Positions 1-7,497 of a stretch of DNA of 64,000 nt are shown here, in pieces (positions within the stretch are counted from its first letter, which is position 1; every line of letters starts with the position of its first letter). The stretch lies in NCBI RefSeq assembly GCF_003208655.1, contig NZ_QKLU01000008.1, forward strand, positions 124,001-188,000, written 5' to 3'. The notes beneath the pieces are model-generated. The model had not been told where the DNA came from, made no database searches, and saw only the letters and a list, made by a program, of their open reading frames with translations. The DNA is from Pedobacter nutrimenti. Its GTDB lineage: Bacteria > Bacteroidota > Bacteroidia > Sphingobacteriales > Sphingobacteriaceae. The translations under genes were made by a program, and so were the position numbers.

Positions 1-1996
1 CATTTTTATAAGCAATATTGTCGAAAACCAGGGTGCCGATGGCATGTAAAGTATAAAACCAGCCACGGGTCTGGTCTACGCCCTCTGCAATAAAATCGGC
101 TGGGAAATCGCTGTTCTGATCAATTTTATCTTTGTTTTCAAAAGGATAATGCCATTGTGCATAAGGCATGGCACCACTGTCGAACCAAACGTCAATCAGG
201 TCACTTTCCCTTTTCATGGCCTTTCCTGATGGAGAAAGCAGGGTAATTTCGTCGACAATGTTTTTATGCAGGTCAATCCGGTCATAATTTTCCTCCGACA
301 TGTTTCCAATTTCAAAACCTTTGAAAGGGTTTGTTGTCATCAGGCCGGCTTCAATGGATTTTTCTATGGCGGTATACAATTCCTCCACAGAACCGATAAT
401 CAGTTCTTCTTTTTTGTCTTCTGTTCTCCAGATCGGCAAAGGAATTCCCCAATACCTGGAGCGGGAAAGGTTCCAGTCATTGGCATTTTTAAGCCAGTTT
501 CCAAAACGGCCTTCACCGGTTGATTTTGGTTTCCAGTTGATGGTTTCGTTCAGGTCAAACATACGGTCTTTTACATCCGTTACTTTGATGAACCAGGAAT
601 CCAGCGGATAATACAAAAGCGGTTCGTCCGTTCTCCAGCTGTGTGGGTAACTGTGGACATATTTTTCAACTTTAAAGGCCTTGTTTTCTTCTTTCAAACG
701 GATGGCGATTTCCACATCAACCGATTTTTCAGGAGCCTCCCCGGCAGCGTAGTATTCGTTTTTTACATATTTACCCGACAAATCGCCCAGGTGCGAAGTG
801 AATTTTCCCTGCAGGTCTACCAGGGGAACAGGTATTCCGTTTTCGTCCAGGACCAGCATAGGCGGTACTTCAGGTACGGCTTCTTTGGCCACCCTGGCAT
901 CGTCTGCACCAAAAGTAGGGGCGGTATGTACAATCCCGGTTCCATCTTCTGTGGTGACAAAATCACCGGAAATCACGCGGAAAGCATGTTCTGCGTGTTG
1001 ATATGGCAGTACATAAGGCAAAAGTTGCTCGTAGCGGATGCCCACCAGGTCTGTTCCTTTGCATTCTACCAGAATCTGATAAGGGATTTTTTTATCCCCT
1101 TCTTTAAACAGGTCAAAATCTTCTGCAGCCGTGCTTTCAAAAAATCCTTTGCCAAATTGTTTCCCGACCAGGCTTTTGGCCAAAATGACGTTTACCGGAA
1201 GGAAGGTATACTGGTTAAAGGTTTTCACCAGTACATAATCGATCTTTGGCCCTACGGTTAAAGCGGTGTTGGAAGGAAGGGTCCAAGGTGTGGTGGTCCA
1301 TGCCATCAGGTGAATGTCTCCCAAACCCTGTAAAAAAGCAGGTAAAGTTTCGGGCAGGGATTTAAACTGCGCGACAATGGTGGTATCGGTTACATCCCTA
1401 TAGGCGCCAGGCTGGTTGACCTCATGAGAACTCAAACCTGTGCCGGCTTTTGGAGAATAAGGTTGAATGGTATAGCCTTTATACAGCAAACCTTTATCAT
1501 AAATCTGTTTCAAAAGCCACCAGACAGATTCCATATATTTTGACTTGTAGGTCACATAGGGATCACCCATGTCTACCCAATAGCCCATTTTTTCAGTCAG
1601 GTCATTCCATACGTCGGTATAACGCATCACTGTTTTTTTACAGGCTTCGTTATAGTCTTCAATGGAAATGGTTTTGCCGATATCTTCTTTGGTGATGCCA
1701 AGTTCTTTTTCCGTACCCAGTTCTACTGGCAAGCCATGGGTATCCCAGCCCGCTTTGCGTTTAACCTGATAACCCTTTAAGGTTTTGTAACGGCAAAAAA
1801 TATCTTTAATGGCACGTGCCATGACGTGGTGAATGCCCGGCATGCCATTGGCAGAAGGGGGGCCTTCATAAAAAGTAAACGGATTGGACTCCGGCCGGGT
1901 AGAAACACTCTTTTCAAAAATGTTCTCCCTTTTCCAGAAATCAAGTATTTCTTCGCCTATTTTGGCTAGCTCCAGTTGTTTAAATTCCCTATACAT
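1..1996 (-). CDS. ileS: Isoleucyl-tRNA synthetase, 3' end cut by the window edge
   Basis: Charges tRNA-Ile with isoleucine in the cytoplasm. About 665 N-terminal residues are visible; the frame is still open at base 1, so the KMSKS region and anticodon-binding domain lie outside the window. The class I signature is seen as PPSANGMPGIHH followed by VMARAIKD about 45 residues from the start, and GWDTHGLPVE follows; these are typical of the eukaryote-like (type 2) IleRS common in Bacteroidota. The editing (CP1) domain contains MAWTTTPWTLPSNTAL and GTGIVHTAPTFG. The catalytic-core segment WNLSRSRYWGIPLP and DVWFDSGAMPYAQWH are also present. The start is the ATG at 1994-1996, giving MYREFKQLELAKIGEEI, the usual family N-terminus. 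Type 2 IleRS enzymes are often less sensitive to mupirocin (family knowledge, not tested here). Confidence 0.97.
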   Translation of the reverse strand, partial: MYREFKQLELAKIGEEILDFWKRENIFEKSVSTRPESNPFTFYEGPPSANGMPGIHHVMARAIKDIFCRYKTLKGYQVKRKAGWDTHGLPVELGTEKELGITKEDIGKTISIEDYNEACKKTVMRYTDVWNDLTEKMGYWVDMGDPYVTYKSKYMESVWWLLKQIYDKGLLYKGYTIQPYSPKAGTGLSSHEVNQPGAYRDVTDTTIVAQFKSLPETLPAFLQGLGDIHLMAWTTTPWTLPSNTALTVGPKIDYVLVKTFNQYTFLPVNVILAKSLVGKQFGKGFFESTAAEDFDLFKEGDKKIPYQILVECKGTDLVGIRYEQLLPYVLPYQHAEHAFRVISGDFVTTEDGTGIVHTAPTFGADDARVAKEAVPEVPPMLVLDENGIPVPLVDLQGKFTSHLGDLSGKYVKNEYYAAGEAPEKSVDVEIAIRLKEENKAFKVEKYVHSYPHSWRTDEPLLYYPLDSWFIKVTDVKDRMFDLNETINWKPKSTGEGRFGNWLKNANDWNLSRSRYWGIPLPIWRTEDKKEELIIGSVEELYTAIEKSIEAGLMTTNPFKGFEIGNMSEENYDRIDLHKNIVDEITLLSPSGKAMKRESDLIDVWFDSGAMPYAQWHYPFENKDKIDQNSDFPADFIAEGVDQTRGWFYTLHAIGTLVFDNIAYKN

Positions 1997-2093
1997 CAAT
2001 AAAGTATCTCAAAAAAATAAGGATGCAAAGTTAAGGTTTTAGAATTAAAAATGCTATACTCAATTCTGTAGTATAAGGCTTTTACAAGGTAAT

Positions 2094-3173
2094 TTAACCA
2101 GCAGATTTACACAGGACTTCCGTTTCGGTGATCAGGTGTGCCATCAGTTCCGCTGCTTTACGGTATTTAAGGCCGCTTGTATTTTGACCTGACCAAAAGT
2201 TTATTAGGTCCGTTTTGCCTTTTGCAAGTGCCGCTGCCTTAAGGGGAGCCATAAATTGTACCTGTAAAGGAAAAGGTAAAACTTCTGTCTGATTGCTGAT
2301 CTGGCTGGCGATCCTGTTGTCGATCATCCGGCCCATACGCCCGGTTAGCGATTTGGAAAGGACTGTTTTAGCTCCTGCATCAGAAAAAAGAAGGTCACGG
2401 TGTACCGCAGTGGCATTGGATTCCTCGCAGGCCAGAAAAGCAGTGCCAAGCTGCACCGCATCTGCACCAAGACACAGGGCTGCAGCAATACCTTTTGCGT
2501 TTGTAATTCCGCCCGCCGCAATAATCGGCAGGCTGATCCGGGCACTAAGCTGCTGGATAAGGGCAAAGGTTCCTGTTAAAGAATCGGCTGCCGGTTTTAA
2601 AAAAGAGGGCCTGTGCCCACCGGCTTCAAAGCCCGCCGCCACAAGGGCATCTACGCCCCCTTCTTCAAGCAACAAGGCTTCCTGGAGTGTTGTTGCCGCA
2701 CCTATAGTTTTGATGTTCAGGCGCCGGCATTCCTGCAGCACTTCTTTAGAGGGGATGCCAAAAATAAAACTCAATACCGCTGGCCGGATTTCGAAAACAG
2801 CTTCGAGCTGCTGTTCAAATTTCGATGTGATATGGCCGGACAGCTCTGGCATCGGAATGTCCAGTTCCTGGAAATAAGGTTCGTAAAGTTTTTTTATACC
2901 GGCCAGTTTTTCCTGCGGATAGTTCTTCAGGTCGGGATCAACATCCGAAACCCATAAATTGATGTTGTAGGGCTTGGTCGTTAAAGCTTTAATTTCAAGA
3001 CCTGCTTCCAAAATCTGTGCTGGGGAAAGCGTATAAGCGCCATAACTGCCCAGTCCACCGGCATTTGAAACCGCGGCCAGTAAAGAAGCTGTAGAAAATC
3101 CACCACCCATAGGGCCTAGAAAGATAGGGTATTGTATACCCAGTAAAGTCGTGATTTTAGTTCTGTTCCACAT
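2094..3173 (-). CDS. Nitronate monooxygenase / 2-nitropropane dioxygenase-like flavoprotein
   Basis: A 359-residue FMN-dependent TIM-barrel enzyme of the NMO/NPD family, which oxidises alkyl nitronates; close relatives include enoyl-ACP reductase FabK, so the true substrate is open. Visible family features are the N-terminal YPIFLGPMGGGFSTASLLAA, the phosphate-binding AGFEAGGHR, the IIAAGGITNAKGIAAALCLG segment and GADAVQLGTAFLACEES, all conserved FMN-binding regions. No signal peptide, so cytoplasmic. It stands alone on this strand between ileS and a divergent GIN-domain gene. FabK activity is less likely because fabV at 5.7-6.9 kb already provides an enoyl reductase, but this is inference. 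Confidence 0.85.
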   Translation of the reverse strand: MWNRTKITTLLGIQYPIFLGPMGGGFSTASLLAAVSNAGGLGSYGAYTLSPAQILEAGLEIKALTTKPYNINLWVSDVDPDLKNYPQEKLAGIKKLYEPYFQELDIPMPELSGHITSKFEQQLEAVFEIRPAVLSFIFGIPSKEVLQECRRLNIKTIGAATTLQEALLLEEGGVDALVAAGFEAGGHRPSFLKPAADSLTGTFALIQQLSARISLPIIAAGGITNAKGIAAALCLGADAVQLGTAFLACEESNATAVHRDLLFSDAGAKTVLSKSLTGRMGRMIDNRIASQISNQTEVLPFPLQVQFMAPLKAAALAKGKTDLINFWSGQNTSGLKYRKAAELMAHLITETEVLCKSAG

Positions 3174-3404
3174 CGTAATAGAAGGTTAGTTATACAAATT
3201 AAACCAGTGTTTATCCAAATCGGGTCAGTTGAAAGGCATTTTTATGGGGCAGAAAAAAAATAGGGTAACTGGTCGGGTATTTCGGGCAGTTCGTCGATTA
3301 AGGTATTGGTGTTGGTCTAAAATGGGGCAAACAGATGCAACATCCGTTCTCCTAATGACGTCTTATCACCAAAAAAGAAATAAAAAATTTTAAAATATAC
3401 AATC

Positions 3405-4049
3405 ATGAAAACAGCCATCAAAACCCTATTCGCAACCGCTTTAACAGCCATCGTTTTAAGTTCTACTGCTTTTAGCACTTTTGCAAAAGACGGTGAAAAA
3501 ACAGCAGCTGAACTTTCTTCAGCCAGCAGCTATAACATGTTGCAGGTTAAAGGAAATGTAAGGGTTTACCTGAGCCAGGGAAACAAAGAAAACGTGCGGG
3601 TAGAGCGTAACAGTTCTGAGGATAAAGTTGCTGTACAAAAATTGGGAAATAAATTGCTGATCAGTTCGGAGGAATCAAGCCCGGTAACGGTATATGTTAC
3701 CTTAAAAGATTTGAAAAGAATAGAAGCTTACGATCAGAGTTATGTAAAAACCGAAGGCAGTTTTACACTTCCTGTACTTCAGATCTTTTTAAATGATCAG
3801 GCCCAGGCAGATGTAAATGTTAAAACTGCCGGATTGTATTCAGTTACAAAAGGTCATTCTTCTTTAAAATTATCGGGTCAGGCCGATGAGCACATCCTGA
3901 TTAAAGAAGATGTTTCAAAATTAAAAACAGAAGGTTTTGCCGCGCTTAAAACAGAATCTGGTCAGCGCTTGTTTACGCAGATTGATTTTGAGGCTCAGTT
4001 TACAGAAAGTCTGAAAGTGGACCACATTGTTGCGATGAACCGCAAATAA
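3405..4049 (+). CDS. Secreted GIN-domain (DUF2807) protein
   Basis: 214 residues with a signal peptide (MKTAIKTLFATALTAIVL, cleavage probably after STFAKD or nearby) followed by a single DUF2807/GIN domain, a beta-helical 'head' domain common in Bacteroidota envelope proteins. The pattern of a short strand (MLQVKGNVRVYLSQG), an ERNSSEDKV turn and repeated strands with LKRIEAYDQSYVKTEG is typical. Its molecular role is unknown; the family is often called putative auto-transporter adhesin head, but no adhesin activity is evident here. It is monocistronic, with an A-rich Bacteroidota-style leader (AAAAAATTTTAAAATATAC) before the ATG and no Shine-Dalgarno. Confidence 0.85.
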   Translation: MKTAIKTLFATALTAIVLSSTAFSTFAKDGEKTAAELSSASSYNMLQVKGNVRVYLSQGNKENVRVERNSSEDKVAVQKLGNKLLISSEESSPVTVYVTLKDLKRIEAYDQSYVKTEGSFTLPVLQIFLNDQAQADVNVKTAGLYSVTKGHSSLKLSGQADEHILIKEDVSKLKTEGFAALKTESGQRLFTQIDFEAQFTESLKVDHIVAMNRK

Positions 4050-4224
4050 TTAAGATTTAGGTGAATAATAAATAGAAGTGAATACCCTGGTGGATGCCGG
4101 GGTTTTGCTTTTTTAAGACGTTTGGTTTTAGCTATTGCTTAAAACAGAAGACAGCCTGTCCCAATTCCTATACCCTTAAAAATTTAAACCTTCCCGGGCC
4201 AGGAATTTGTTGTTAATTTGCAAC

Positions 4225-4410
4225 ATGGCAAAACCATTAAAAACAGGAATGATCTGTATGATCGCTGCGGTGCTTCTGATGCCTGTAGCCTTATTGCTTA
4301 AAAGTACAAACACTGCATCTTCCATCGCTGTTATTATTGCCAGTATGCTGCTGGAAGCAATTGGATTGATATTTGTTGTGCTAAGTTTTATCCGGAAAAG
4401 AAAATCTTAA
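4225..4410 (+). CDS. Small two-helix membrane protein
   Basis: 61 residues, not recognised. There are two hydrophobic segments (about residues 8-26 and 33-54) and a basic C-terminus FIRKRKS, suggesting an inner-membrane hairpin with a cytoplasmic tail. A TTG 18 bases upstream in frame is an alternative start, but the ATG is preferred because a near-consensus -7 box (TTAATTTG, 4213-4220) ends four bases before it. It sits 10 bases ahead of another small membrane protein on the same strand, so the two are probably one transcript and may interact. Similar pairs of tiny membrane proteins are common and unannotated in Bacteroidota. Confidence 0.6.
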   Translation: MAKPLKTGMICMIAAVLLMPVALLLKSTNTASSIAVIIASMLLEAIGLIFVVLSFIRKRKS

Positions 4411-4420
4411 TCAGAAGATC

Positions 4421-4675
4421 ATGGTAAAAGTACTTAAACTTCAAAAAGCAGTTGTTGCAATTGTTCTGGGTATACTGGCGCTTATTGCCTATAAGGTAAT
4501 GAGCATTAACCGGATGGATTCCAGTATTTATTTATTGGAAGCCGCAGGCCTGCTCTTTGTCATTGGCGCTTTAATGTTTTTGTATCCTATCCTTTTTGGA
4601 AAAAAGGACAAGGAAGGGAATGTAGAGCTTGATCCTGAGGAAAAGGTTGCAGAAGAAACCGAAGGCCTGAGCTAA
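4421..4675 (+). CDS. Small two-helix membrane protein with acidic tail
   Basis: 84 residues, not recognised. Two hydrophobic segments (about residues 9-27 and 38-58) are followed by a charged tail, FGKKDKEGNVELDPEEK and then a Glu-rich end. The architecture mirrors the upstream neighbour (two helices, LEAAGLLFV versus LEAIGLIFV at the same relative position), so the pair probably arose by duplication. A strong hairpin terminator follows at 4692-4722. Confidence 0.6.
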   Translation: MVKVLKLQKAVVAIVLGILALIAYKVMSINRMDSSIYLLEAAGLLFVIGALMFLYPILFGKKDKEGNVELDPEEKVAEETEGLS

Positions 4676-4691
4676 AACGCTCTAAAATGAA

Positions 4692-4722
4692 AAAACTGCT
4701 TTCCTTTCAGAAAAGCAGTTTT
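4692..4722. terminator. Bidirectional rho-independent terminator
   Basis: Perfect 11-bp stem AAAACTGCTTT / AAAGCAGTTTT with a 9-base loop and T/A tracts on both sides. It separates the small membrane protein pair (+) from the convergent cold-shock gene (-). Confidence 0.85.
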
Positions 4723-4745
4723 CACAATATATGTAATTAGGAACT

Positions 4746-4937
4746 TTAGATTACCTGAACATTTACTGCATTAAGTCCTTTACGGCCTTGTTCCACATTG
4801 TATGATACTTTATCATTTTCGCGGATTTCGCCTAAAAGGCCACTTGAGTGAACAAAGATTTCAGCATCTCCGTTAGACGGGATGATAAATCCAAAACCTT
4901 TTGACTCATTGAAAAATTTTACTACTCCTTCTTGCAT
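4746..4937 (-). CDS. Cold-shock domain protein (CspA family)
   Basis: 63-residue single-domain RNA/ssDNA-binding chaperone. It begins MQEGVVKFFNESKGFGFI, holding RNP1 (KGFGFI), and continues with RNP2-like EIFVHSSGL; the end GLNAVNVQVI matches the usual CSD end. An upstream in-frame ATG at 4976 would add 13 residues, but a perfect -7 box (CAAAGGTA on the + strand, 4964-4971) lies inside that extension, so the ATG at 4937 is taken. The predicted 5' leader of roughly 20-25 bases is short compared with the long structured leaders of E. coli cspA. Confidence 0.92.
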   Translation of the reverse strand: MQEGVVKFFNESKGFGFIIPSNGDAEIFVHSSGLLGEIRENDKVSYNVEQGRKGLNAVNVQVI

Positions 4938-4963
4938 TGTATTTTTATTAAAAAATTGAGTTA

Positions 4964-4971
4964 CAAAGGTA
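4964..4971 (-). promoter_or_regulatory. -7 promoter element of the cold-shock gene
   Basis: Reads TACCTTTG on the minus strand, an exact match to the Bacteroidota TAnnTTTG box, 26 bases upstream of the chosen start. No clear TTTG was found at the -33 distance. Confidence 0.55.
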
Positions 4972-5080
4972 GACACAAATAACTGAATATCAGTAAAATT
5001 TACTAAAAAAAATTAGTGCCTGCCTTTTTTATCCTGTTTAATGGGGCTTTTAAGCCTTTTTTAGAAGTTTAATTCGAATT

Positions 5081-5109
5081 AAAAAAGGAAAAGCCGGATT
5101 GCTCCGGCT
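5081..5109 (-). terminator. Rho-independent terminator
   Basis: On the minus strand AGCCGGA / TCCGGCT form a 7-bp stem with a GCAA loop, followed by TTTTCCTTTTTT. It lies just downstream of the stop of the small secreted protein gene. Confidence 0.8.
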
Positions 5110-5133
5110 CCTTCCTTTGGTTAATCATAGGGA

Positions 5134-5445
5134 TTATTTAACGGCTTTACCATCTTTATCCATTTTGATTGTAGCGGTTTTATCCTCTTTTTTCAAATCA
5201 ATCTGGTAATAAGTGGTTTTGTCTGCGTTGGTCACTAAAAACGCTGCAGTAGGTGTCCATTGTTTAATTGGATCTGTCTGAAGTGTAGTTTGTACCGCTG
5301 CAGGAAGATCTTTCAGTTCTACAGGTGTTTTTGCAGAGCTATCTTGTTGTACAGTATATTTAAAAGAAGTTTTTACTTCATTTGCTTTTACAGTTGTTAA
5401 TCCAACGAATGCTAAAAATGCGGCTGATAAGATGATCTGTTTCAT
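5134..5445 (-). CDS. Small secreted protein of unknown function
   Basis: 103 residues: a signal peptide (MKQIILSAAFLAFVGLTTVKA) then an about 80-residue mature domain, lysine-rich with alternating strands (TYYQIDLKKEDKTATIKMDK). The layout LKDLPAAVQTTLQTDPIKQW followed by a beta sheet resembles the PepSY-like/BLIP fold seen in many small Bacteroidota periplasmic proteins, but this is only a resemblance. It is single, with its own terminator downstream. Confidence 0.65.
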   Translation of the reverse strand: MKQIILSAAFLAFVGLTTVKANEVKTSFKYTVQQDSSAKTPVELKDLPAAVQTTLQTDPIKQWTPTAAFLVTNADKTTYYQIDLKKEDKTATIKMDKDGKAVK

Positions 5446-5619
5446 AATTTTTATGTTTTTAATAATTAATCTTGTTGATTACCCTTAGCTATGTTTAAGA
5501 ATAATGCCGAAAGCTCGATTTTTGGCATCGTATTGATTTTTAGTTGATTATGATTTTTTGAGATCAAAAAATATGTTGAAAAACGCCACAGTTTGCGGAA
5601 GGACTGGGCCTAAACAACG

Positions 5620-5648
5620 AAGGCCGCACTGCATAGCAGTACGGCCTT
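5620..5648 (-). terminator. Stem-loop downstream of fabV
   Basis: A 13-bp stem AAGGCCGYACTGC around a 3-base loop; the one non-Watson-Crick pair is a G-U on the minus strand and C-A on the plus strand, favouring function in the fabV direction. The T-run on that side is interrupted (CTTCGTTGTTT). Confidence 0.6.
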
Positions 5649-5669
5649 TTGTCTATATCTGGGTCTGGT

Positions 5670-6863
5670 CTAAGCCTGTAAGCCAGGGATTTCTACCATT
5701 TCATCTACCTCTTTTTCATAATCGACACCAGGGACTTCAAAACCAAACAGGTTAAAGAAATCTGTGCTGTAGCCTTTCAGGTCACCAATGGCAGGAAGAC
5801 TTTCTGTGGTGGCCTGTTTCCAGAGCTCAGCCACTTTTGCCTGTACATCTTCGCGCATTTCCCAGTCATCGACCCTGATCCTTCCTTTTTCATCGGTTGG
5901 AATTTCAGTAGGCGTGTATAAACGCTGCTGGAATAAACGCTGGATCTGTTCTATACAACCCTCATGGATGCCTTCTTCTTTCATGATTTTATACAATAAG
6001 GAGATGTATAAAGGAATGACCGGAATGGCAGAGCTGGCCTGGGTGACCAGGGCCTTGTTTACAGAAACATAAGCTTTTCCGCCCAGGTCCTTAAGTTTAT
6101 CTGCGATGGTAAAAGCAGTGGCTTCCAGATGATCTTTGGCACGGCCAATGGTTCCTTTACGGTAAACCGGCTCTGTCAGCAATGGGCCAATGTAAGAATA
6201 AGCTACGGTGGTGGCACCGGGGGCCAGGAGGTTTTCGGCCTTTAAGGCATCGATCCACATTTCCCAGTCTTCACCGCCCATTACTTTAATTGTATTTTCA
6301 ATATCTTCTTCATTTGCCGGCTGTATAGAAATTTCTGAAACAACACCGGTATGAAAATCGACTGTTTTATTGGTAAAAGGCTGTCCAATAGGTTTCAGTG
6401 TAGAGTTATACGTTACACCTGTTACCGGATCTGTCCTTCTTGGAGAAGCCAGACTGTAAATAACCAGGTCTATTTGCCCAAGATCTGCCTTAATCAGGTC
6501 AATGGTCTGTTGTTTTATTTCATTGGAGAATGCATCTCCATTAATGCTTTTTGCATAAAGACCGACTTGATGAGCCTGCTGTTCAAAAGCCGCAGAATTA
6601 TACCATCCTGGTGAAGCTGGTTTGCCTGGTGCTGCAGGTTTTTCAAAAAAGATCCCGATGGTAGCTGCATTTGAGCCAAAAGCGCTGGTGATCCTTGAAG
6701 CCAGTCCGAACCCTGTAGAAGCGCCAATGACCAATACTTTTTTAGGACCATCAATGGAACCTTTAGATTTTACATAATTGATCTGGTTCTTTACATTCTG
6801 TGCACATCCTTCAGGATGGGAGGTCAGACAGATAAAACCACGTGTTTTGGGAACAATAATCAT
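5670..6863 (-). CDS. fabV: Trans-2-enoyl-ACP/CoA reductase (NADH), FabV type
   Basis: Catalyses the last step of fatty-acid elongation, reducing enoyl-ACP/CoA with NADH; FabV is a triclosan-tolerant alternative to FabI. 397 residues, the usual length. The start at 6863 gives MIIVPKTRGFICLTSHPEGC, the classical FabV N-terminus; an ATG further upstream at 6926 would add 21 non-homologous residues and overlaps a -7 box. Nucleotide-binding glycine motif VLVIGASTGFGLASR is at about residue 48. The Tyr-X8-Lys active site of FabV is seen in PVYRKGTIGRAKDHLE. Other conserved parts are YSLASPRRTDP and MGGEDWEMWIDAL. It is monocistronic; with fabF (14.5 kb) it is one of two type II fatty-acid synthesis genes in the window. 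Confidence 0.95.
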   Translation of the reverse strand: MIIVPKTRGFICLTSHPEGCAQNVKNQINYVKSKGSIDGPKKVLVIGASTGFGLASRITSAFGSNAATIGIFFEKPAAPGKPASPGWYNSAAFEQQAHQVGLYAKSINGDAFSNEIKQQTIDLIKADLGQIDLVIYSLASPRRTDPVTGVTYNSTLKPIGQPFTNKTVDFHTGVVSEISIQPANEEDIENTIKVMGGEDWEMWIDALKAENLLAPGATTVAYSYIGPLLTEPVYRKGTIGRAKDHLEATAFTIADKLKDLGGKAYVSVNKALVTQASSAIPVIPLYISLLYKIMKEEGIHEGCIEQIQRLFQQRLYTPTEIPTDEKGRIRVDDWEMREDVQAKVAELWKQATTESLPAIGDLKGYSTDFFNLFGFEVPGVDYEKEVDEMVEIPGLQA

Positions 6864-6923
6864 AAAATAATCTATTCTAATTGTATAATTAAAAATAATA
6901 AAAGCGTCCGATGAAACAAACGC

Positions 6924-6931
6924 CAAAATTA
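6924..6931 (-). promoter_or_regulatory. Candidate -7 element of fabV
   Basis: Reads TAATTTTG on the minus strand (exact TAnnTTTG), 60 bases upstream of the fabV ATG. No convincing -33 TTTG is present. Confidence 0.4.
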
Positions 6932-7497
6932 AGGTAAACCTAATGGTTTTTATCCGATAAAAAAATAAAAGACAAGCTTTGTGCCTGTATCAGAAAACCC
7001 AAAGCTGACTGCGGGAATGGCGGGGCTTAGGGCTTATGTGTAGTAAATCAGGCAGTTAAAAAAGCTGATGCCAAAATTCAATACTAATAAGCCAATCCCA
7101 TTAAATAATTCACGCATATAATTTGTTCAATTGCAGGAACCAAATAATTTAAACAAACCCAAGCGAACGAGTATGAAAACAAACAAACATTCCGCCTTTT
7201 CCCGGCAACCCTGATGTTTTCTGAGTTTTCCTGTCTTCAGATTTCCGGATGGACCCGTGTTACTGCCAAGCTCACTGTCCTAAAGTCCTGGAAAGTCATT
7301 TTTGAAAGGAACACCGAAGAAACATTGAATACCTAACCAATATAAACTTAAACCCCATTGACTGTATGAGAGTGAGAGCCATTCTTTGCCACAACTATTT
7401 TGTGGCCTAAAGCGCCATATCCTGGCTGCATCCAAATCCCCCTTTTGGCTAATCGTGATTATTTAATAAACCATTAACTCATTTTAAAAAAAAATGT
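6932..7497. other. Long leader/intergenic region upstream of SusC1
   Basis: 566 bases without a long gene. It contains a 13-codon frame at 7173-7214 (MKTNKHSAFSRQP), a 14-codon frame with internal hairpin at 7366-7410 (listed separately) and a weak promoter-like TATAATTTG near 7117. A gap this long before a SusC gene suggests a long 5' untranslated region. No sigma/anti-sigma pair, hybrid two-component system or other classical SusCD regulator lies beside it. Confidence 0.5.
7366..7410 (+). promoter_or_regulatory. Candidate leader-peptide ORF with internal hairpin
   Basis: ATG to TAA encodes MRVRAILCHNYFVA. The second half of the frame carries a perfect 7-bp inverted repeat (GCCACAA at 7388-7394, TTGTGGC at 7400-7406), so ribosome position on the Cys-His-Asn-Tyr codons would decide whether the hairpin forms. 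It lies 88 bases before the SusC1 start. Whether it is translated is unknown; conservation would be the test. Confidence 0.35.

Noticed and set aside
266..1695. Several plus-strand open frames of 67-206 codons
   Set aside because: They are antisense to the clearly coding ileS frame and show no domain or composition of their own.
2293..2957. Plus-strand frames of 194 and 114 codons over the nitronate monooxygenase gene
   Set aside because: Antisense to an intact enzyme frame; serine/arginine/proline-rich composition typical of reverse frames.
6864..6926. Upstream ATG giving FabV 21 extra residues
   Set aside because: The extra residues do not resemble any FabV N-terminus, and a -7 promoter box overlaps this start.
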